The notes below the pieces were generated by a model that was not told the origin of the DNA, did not search any database, and saw nothing but the letters and a program-made list of their open reading frames with translations. A DNA stretch of 64,000 nucleotides from Microstegium vimineum (taxonomy: Eukaryota; Streptophyta; Magnoliopsida; Poales; Poaceae): the NCBI GenBank assembly GCA_022036555.1, contig CM039139.1, forward strand, positions 31,833,748 through 31,897,747, in the 5' to 3' direction. This document shows, in pieces, positions 58,030 to 64,000 of this stretch. The position numbers and the translations under genes were made by a program. Every line of letters starts with the position of its first letter. The first letter of the stretch is position 1.

Positions 58030-58260
58030 CATAGGAAAGTAGAAAAGGTGGAAACTATATACCTTCCAAATTTCTAAAATGTAACAGGAAGTAGAAAAGG
58101 TGGAAACTATATACCTTCCAAAAAGGTGGAAACTATATACCTTCCAAATTTCTAAAATGTAACAGGAAGTGATACCTGCATTCTGCCCCATAGGAAACTA
58201 TATACCTTATGTCTAGCATTATGTCTCTATGTACCTTCCAAATTTCTAAAATGTAATAGC
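58030..58260. repeat. Minisatellite with TATATACCTTCCAAATTTC core
   Basis: Repeated units of AGGTGGAAACTATATACC, then TTCCAAATTTCTAAAATG, then TAACAGGAAGT at about 58038-58094, 58097-58121 (partial), 58124-58170 and a diverged copy at 58217-58268. Array structure is uneven, with a truncated unit in the middle. Confidence 0.8.
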
Positions 58261-58693
58261 AAGTGATACCTCCAAAATTCACATCTGATAGGAACATATA
58301 GAGTAATGCAATCCTATGCTGGTTCCAGGATAACAAATCACCATTCCTCGTGTGGAAGAAAACTCTGAAAATATAGTAGAAGAATTAATTAATTTGCAGA
58401 CTAAAATATTTTTATTTTATGTGACATGATTACTAGAGGCCTACCCCCAACATTGACACCAAGTAAAGCCTCCGATAGTGAAAGAAGTAATAAGAAAGTA
58501 TAAGTAAGCAGCCTCCGATAGTGAAAGAAGGAATAAGAAAGTATTGGTCTCTATGGCTGTGAACACATATCATCAATAGTGATCATGGAGAACTAATATG
58601 CTGCATATTCCCAAAACACGTCTAATACGGTACGTAACAACTAATCACTAATACTGAAGAACAAATACTGTACATAACAGCTAATCACTAATA

Positions 58694-59392
58694 ATGTCTG
58701 CATGTCTTGCCACATGTCTTCTTACGCAGGTAGCAATGTGGTTGCTGCTCCAGACCTTCCAGGACATCTTTGAGATAGACTTGTACCCACAAAACCTAGC
58801 TGCTGATAAGATCACATTGAGTAGGGCCACCATGAAGCCGAGGCTGATTGGACTGGACCTCAAGCCCAAGACCTCGGACGGTCTCCGCAAGTGCATGGTG
58901 TGTCTGGCCAAGCTTTTCAAAGGCGAACTACTGAAAGATCAGACATCCCCGCTTCCGTTTGAGGTCAGGCATCTTCTCCGGGTTATAATGACTGACCCCA
59001 TTGACCTTCTCCCGATCATATGGTATCACCCTTGCTTACTGCATATGGAGAACAGGTCAGAGTACTTAGCACGAATGTATTCCTACTTGCGCGATGTGCT
59101 TCAGAAAGTCGACATAGACGACTACGAGTACGTCATGGAGAACATTTCGTCCCCTACAGACTGGGGTGAAAGGGTTAATACTAATACTTATCTGAAGACC
59201 TTCTTTCAATCAGCCGCTAGGGAAAAAAAGAGTATTTTGGCCAGCAACCCTCTTGAAATTTTGGCTAGAAACCCTCATGCGGCGTTGGCCGCTAAGACGG
59301 AGTCCGCCAAGGAGGCTCTACGTTTTAGCAGGATTATACCCGCCTATGGGCTCAAGATGGCCGCCCACGCACCATCCCCAAGCACATTTTAG
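58694..59392 (+). CDS. Hypothetical protein or gene fragment, unrecognised
   Basis: An uninterrupted 232-codon ORF with non-repetitive, protein-like composition (LLLQTFQDIFEIDLYPQNL, RPLIG-like KPRLIGLDLKPKTSDGL, RVIMTDPIDLLPIIW). No signal peptide or transmembrane segment is obvious, and I do not recognise the family. Another frame (to 59762) overlaps the end. The last ~20 residues come from a tandem repeat. It could be an exon of a grass-specific gene or a captured piece; no promoter or intron evidence was seen. Confidence 0.4.
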   Translation: MSACLATCLLTQVAMWLLLQTFQDIFEIDLYPQNLAADKITLSRATMKPRLIGLDLKPKTSDGLRKCMVCLAKLFKGELLKDQTSPLPFEVRHLLRVIMTDPIDLLPIIWYHPCLLHMENRSEYLARMYSYLRDVLQKVDIDDYEYVMENISSPTDWGERVNTNTYLKTFFQSAAREKKSILASNPLEILARNPHAALAAKTESAKEALRFSRIIPAYGLKMAAHAPSPSTF

Positions 59393-59490
59393 CAGGATTA
59401 TACCCGCCTATGGGCTCAAGATGGCCGCCCACGCACCATCCCCAGCCTATGGGTTCAAGATGGCCGCCCACGCACCATCCCCAAGCGGTA
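59325..59490. repeat. Tandem repeats of a ~39-64-bp unit at the end of the ORF
   Basis: The block CTATGGGCTCAAGATGGCC plus GCCCACGCACCATCCCCA occurs three times (about 59344-59382, 59408-59446, 59447-59483). The first two copies also share TTTTAGCAGGATTATACCCGC upstream. The repeats create alternative frames with AYGLKMAAHAPSP. Confidence 0.9.
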
Positions 59491-59769
59491 TCCTGTACAA
59501 CAGGACCGACATGGAGCGTGTACAGGACCGACATAGAGCGATATGGAGCGTATGCTCTACTCCGTCATGGACGATATTCTATGCACTATTGCAGAAAGTC
59601 TACAACGTCTGGACCACTTCAACCGCCTGGACCTCCAATCCCTTTTTCCGAGAAGGGTGGTCACAAAAGATAAGCCATAAGCCATGGCAGAGGGATCAAG
59701 TTACATCATCAAGGTTCTTCCAGTGCTTAAGATACCAGATAGTAGGAAATACATATATGTAATACATTG

Positions 59770-60447
59770 ACTTGTCTACTATAGTGATGAATACATACTG
59801 TGGGAAACAAAGTTAATATAGAATGGAAATCGGTGTTGGCTTTCAAAAATATTTTGTATCCTGGCAATAGCACATTCAGAAATGACTTCCACATTAACTA
59901 TATACTTTTCTCTTGCTATAAAAACACACAGAGCAAGCAGATGCCTTTTGCTATCTCAAAATTCCAATAGTGCAAAACTGTAAAATATATAAAACAAAAG
60001 GATTGCATATTTTTTTCTCTCTCTCTCTCTCCCTATTCTTCTCCCAAATACTCAGTGGAGTGTACCCAGAAATGCATCCACAGATCTACATAGAGCATTT
60101 CAGCCCTGCTTAAACATGTCTTAAATCCAAAATATGGTGATCTATTTTCTCTTCTTTTTAAAAAAATCACATGGTAACATTTTCCATCGTGAATATATAG
60201 ATGATACTGTTATGTATGATTTCTTCAATCACTCTGCAACTTTCTTGTGAAGCTTACATAAAATTTATGTCATTATTCCTAGTAAACCGGGCTAAGGAAT
60301 TTCTTAACATAAAGAAAAAGCAGTCAAGCAAACCTTATCAATGTCAGTTATTCTACCAGTGTCATCGTCTTTTTTTTTACTTCAAGTGGATCATCATCAC
60401 AAATCTGCAAAGCTATATTTACCTGTAAGGCAAAAACAACACCACCT
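59770..60447. other. AT-rich intergenic DNA, nothing recognised
   Basis: Short poly-T and CT tracts (for example CTCTCTCTCTCT at about 60017-60030). No coding or repeat structure of note. Confidence 0.6.
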
Positions 60448-60450
60448 TTA

Positions 60451-61237
60451 GGGTCCCTTTGGTTGGGTTGTGACTTTTAAAAAAGCTGCTGTGAGCTTTG
60501 GCTTTAAGAAAAGCAGCTTTCTACCATAGGTGTGACTTTTCCAAAAGCTCATTTGGTTGTATAGTTGTGGCTTTTAGAAAACTTCTCTCACTCGCAGACG
60601 GACCCCACATGTCATTAACACACAGAATGCTTCTTCTTCCCCTGGATGGCCACGCTCGTCGGGAGAGTCGGGAGAGGCGGAGCTACCGCACCGGGACGGG
60701 AGGGGCCGCGCTGGAGCTGCGCCGGCCGGGAAGCTGCGCCGGGGAAGGGCCGAGCCGGGGGAGGGGAGATGTCGGGTCTTGCCGCGCCGGGGAGGGGCGG
60801 ATCTGCACCGGGGAGGGGAGGTGCCACGTCGTGGCGGGGAGCTGCGCTGGGGAGGGGAGGGGCCGCGCCGGGCCGCACCGCGCAGGGAGGGGGCGGAGCC
60901 ACGCCGGGGAGGGGAGGCGCCGCCGTGGAGGGGGCGCGCCGCGCAAGCCGGGGAGGGGCGGAGCCGCGAGGAAAGGGGAGGCATCGGGGAGGATTCGTGC
61001 GTGAGGAGGAAGATGCACGCGAAAGAGGAAAAAGAACGAACCGGTAAGTGTGTAACTAATGGGAGGTGGGTAATTTTTCAGAGCAAAAGCAAGTGAAAGC
61101 AAGGGGGAGCTGCTGTGAAATTTATACTAGGCAAAAGCTACTTTTGGTTGTGGCTTTGGAGGAAAGCCAACCCCTTTGGTTAGCTTTTGGCTTTTAGAGG
61201 GCAAAAGCCACAGCCAAAAGCCCAACCAAAGACACCC
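60451..61237. mobile_element. Tourist/PIF-Harbinger-like element with GC-rich core
   Basis: 787 bp from GGGTCCCTTTGGTTGGG to CCCAACCAAAGACACCC, flanked by TTA on both sides (60448-60450, 61238-61240), the target duplication of PIF/Harbinger elements. Subterminal AAAAGCTG / AAAAGCCA repeats are inverted over more than 100 bp. The centre (about 60640-61000) is a GC-rich minisatellite and gives long but artefactual ORFs on both strands. Confidence 0.8.
60640..61000. repeat. GC-rich minisatellite, GCGCCGGGGAGGGG-type units
   Basis: Degenerate units of about 18-24 bp around GCCGGGGAGGGGCGGAG repeat more than ten times. The strand asymmetry is strong (G-rich plus strand), with many runs of four G that could form G-quadruplexes. 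The surrounding element is AT-rich. Confidence 0.8.
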
Positions 61238-61240
61238 TTA

Positions 61241-62704
61241 GAACATACAAGTAAGGTGCCACAACGATAAAAGAAAGAAAACATATTGCTTTGCCAGTGA
61301 TGTCTGAGCCTTTAGATCCTCACTATTGAAGTTCCATGCACCGAGAGCAACCACAATGTGTGGTAAAAGTAGTCCATAGAGACTAAAATAATCATTTCAG
61401 CTAGCTGAGTACATTGTGAAGGTAGTCCATATGGTGTTCTATAGCAAAAGGTATCCATAGTCTTATGAGTAGCCCATAAGAATAAAAATTATTTGTTTCT
61501 CCCACCTCTCCTCTTTCATAGCTCTCTACTAGTGCTGATGTCTGAGAGCAACCAATGTATATGGACCAAGTAGTCCATATACGTGGGCCCTGTGTTGATA
61601 CCTCATTGGTACTCACTGACACATAAACCATCGAACCTTCATAAATAATCACATATATGGATTGAAGGACGAAAGTAAATATTGTGTCAATGCCTATGAA
61701 AATACATGATGATGGTGTGCTAACAAAATAATACAGTAAGCAAAATACATCTTGTGAGTAGTCATAGTATTATCTAAGCAACTAAACGTAACTGGTAAAT
61801 TTGTCCGTGCTAACGCTACGGTTTTATGTAGGGAGTGTTGTAAAAAATGTAGTGCGGAGAAAACAGAAGCCTGAGTATGTTTGTAAAGCGAATCTCTAGA
61901 ACCATTGAATGGCATGTAATAATTTACAAGATCCGCACCTGTTATAGTTTATCCAACCTACCAAACCCATCCACCAACACAAGTTACCCAGCAAAGATGA
62001 ACCGCTGACACCAGCCAAGATGGATCTTTGAAACATCCAGGCGTGCGACACAAAAGAAAAAAGAGGAGAATTGTGTAGTTAACAATCACGGCATGATAAT
62101 AGGAAACAGAGATCCAATCAGTTCTTGAAAGCAGAAGGCATACCAGGTGGTCTTGTATATATGGTGCTTTGTCTTGCCGACGATCTGCCAAGTGCCAACG
62201 TTCATGAACTCAATAATACATTCTAACAAGCATCCAATCATCATTCATAGGTATATAATTATTGTTTTCTAAATTTTCAGCTCTGGTGGTAGCTTTAAAA
62301 GAAAAAGGCTACAAATATGGATATATTTGTATGAAATCGGTATAGAAGGCTTCCAGATATGACAAAAAAAAGTTACTCAATTATAGTATAGATTTATAAT
62401 ATGGAAGATTCTCTAAGAAAAGTAAACCCTATAATTAATTTTAGTGCCTTCTACACCCTATCAGATATTATTAAACAACAAGTAATATGGTGAAATTGTG
62501 AAATATGTACCACCCAAACATCTGGGTCCAACAAGCTTACAAGATTGATTAATAAAGTGCATGCTCTCGAGCACGAGCTTCTGCACGCCGGGATCCGCGT
62601 TCTGCATCACACAATGTAGAGCCCCAGCTGCTCCTTGAGAGCGAGATCCTCCTCCGACTGAGGCCATTATGAACTGACTGTTGATCTCTTTTCTTTTCAG
62701 TTTA
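61241..62704. other. AT-rich intergenic DNA, nothing recognised
   Basis: No ORF with a domain, no TIR pair, LTR or tandem array was seen. Confidence 0.6.
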
Positions 62705-63012
62705 TACTGCTTTGTCTTTTTTTTTAGAGTACACAGTTCAACGCAGACACTCAACATGCATGCACACTCGTCCCTATAAATACACGCACGCAAACCCTAC
62801 CCCTATGAGTACCTTCGAAGGACTGAGCCGGCAAATCTTAAGTTCACGAAGTCACCACAGGCGCCTCGCTGTCGACGGGAACGTCGCCTACCACTTAATG
62901 CGTAGCGCCGAAAAATCCTGGAATAAATCCAGATTTGAACCCTGGGTGGGAGCCCCCCAACCAATGGTCTTTGCCATTACGCCGTGAACTCCTTGACTAC
63001 TGCTTTGTCTTT
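62705..63012 (-). mobile_element. Au-like tRNA-derived SINE, complete with target duplication
   Basis: On the minus strand the element starts near 62997. The A-box region (TAATGGCAAAGACC) and the B box GGTTCAAATCT (plus 62933-62943) follow, and it ends in an A run (plus T run at 62717-62725). The body contains GGGTTTGCGTGCG and GGCGCCTGTGGTGAC phrases of the grass Au SINE family, named from memory. The 15-bp direct repeat TACTGCTTTGTCTTT flanks it (62705-62719 and 62998-63012). RNA polymerase III would transcribe it and LINE machinery would move it. Confidence 0.85.
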
Positions 63013-64000
63013 AGGATCCGGTTTTCAGCTTGCAGCAACTAAATTTCAGAAATGAGGTGTTCAAATTTTAATTTGAAAGTAACACATCTGAGTGGCATAC
63101 ACGTTAAAGTTGTTGTTTTTTTGCGACAACACTCTCAAGTTGTTTGAGGACCTTAATTTGCAAATGAGAGAAATTGGCAGGAATCCTTCACATTTACTAC
63201 AATATCCTTGGAGCAGTCCTGCAGTCAACAAGATGACACAACTCTTTCATTCTCAAGATTCATAACATAACTACATAAGTATAAACCAATAAAGAGGAAG
63301 TGAATTATGTACATCAAATGTGAAAATGTAAGAAAAAATTATTCGTAAGTACTTGGGATAAAGTTGAAAGATTTCTTAACATAGATGGTTCAGTACCTGC
63401 AACATGCCTATGGAACAAGGGGTCTCCTAACCTCTCCTCCCAAACATTATATATATGCTAGATACCTGGACAAATAATGCTACTAGTGACTATTTGCAAT
63501 GCAAAGCCAAGCTTGTCAATTCATTTGTCACGACACTGAAGCAATCAGAAAAAGAGGTGGTGTTGATGTTAATGCTTGAAATCAGTTTCACTTACACAGT
63601 CCATAGGACATGTCGAGTCACCCATATGCACGTTGCCTGCACACCATCGCTTGGTGGATAGCCCATATGTTGCGTGCTCACTATGTCTTAGGAGGGCACC
63701 CGCTTTCCAAGCATCCTGCAACAACACATCCATGGATGAGTGGCAAGTGGCAGGCTCAGGATCTATGGCCCGAACATTTCTATGAACCAAAAAACGTAAA
63801 TGCCTTTTATGCACCAAAAGCATACACCATACAATCCTAGTTTTATTTGATAGCTTAAAACCTAAATATACTAAAACTAACAGAGAAAGATAAAGGCACT
63901 GGCGAATGAGAAGGACAGTGCCATCCGAGGATTCGATTATCATAGAGTTTATCTGCCCGTGCATTCAGAATTCCCTCTCTGTTTCATTTCATCAGTATTC
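63013..64000. other. Intergenic DNA, nothing recognised
   Basis: Several short ORFs (for example 63569-63964 on minus) have ordinary composition but no recognisable domain, conserved motif or splice context. Confidence 0.5.

Noticed and set aside
60498..61102. Long ORFs on both strands in the Tourist-like element
   Set aside because: They translate a GC-rich minisatellite (Gly/Arg/Ala or Pro/Ser/Ala repeats) and are not protein-like.

Overview
The window is nuclear DNA from a grass, probably a panicoid such as sorghum, maize or a relative. The evidence is nested grass LTR retrotransposons, Stowaway- and Tourist-type MITEs, a tRNA-derived SINE, and two ordinary host genes with many GT..AG introns. 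The only certain host genes are a class III homeodomain-leucine zipper gene (18 coding exons, 45223-51510, +), closest from memory to rice HOX33, and a BTF3 / NAC-beta gene (5 coding exons, 52410-54039, -). They are convergent, about 0.9 kb apart. A 100-base assembly gap lies just upstream of BTF3.

Layout. 1-2499: 3' part of a long gypsy-type LTR that interrupts a copia element. 2500-8919: SIRE/Maximus-like copia remnant (minus) with its 5' LTR and PBS; a solo LTR of the same family sits inside it in opposite orientation with a perfect 5-bp target duplication. 8920-10860: remnant of another LTR element, a ~0.4-kb tandem duplication, and SINE- and MITE-like pieces. 11500-13566: an 80-bp tandem duplication, a small retroinsertion and a candidate TIR element. 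15749-37422: an old copia element (minus) with a GAACC target duplication, split by a complete 15.9-kb Tat-lineage gypsy element (19575-35473, minus, TSD ATAAT). 37423-45200: intergenic DNA with MITEs, a TIR element carrying a universal-stress-protein gene fragment, then the GC-rich promoter and leader of the HD-ZIP III gene. 54559-64000: intergenic DNA with MITEs, minisatellites, one unrecognised ORF, a Tourist-like element with a GC-rich core and a full SINE with a 15-bp target duplication.

The most notable feature is in the Tat element. Its gag-pol runs on the minus strand. On the plus strand it carries a separate gene (22714-26739) with its own TATA box, six exons joined by five phase-consistent GT..AG introns, an N-terminal putative gypsy-type transposon domain and a long coiled coil. 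Introns can persist in a retroelement only if they lie antisense to the reverse-transcribed RNA, which is the case here. Extra antisense ORFs are known in some Tat elements (for example gene23 of Grande); the spliced structure, private promoter and tail-to-tail arrangement with pol merit attention. Both this gene and pol carry 1-nt frame breaks and C-to-T stop codons in this copy, although the LTRs are almost identical.

The HD-ZIP III gene carries the miR166 target site, split across the exon 4/5 junction, and a LINE-like insertion with a 14-bp target duplication in intron 5.
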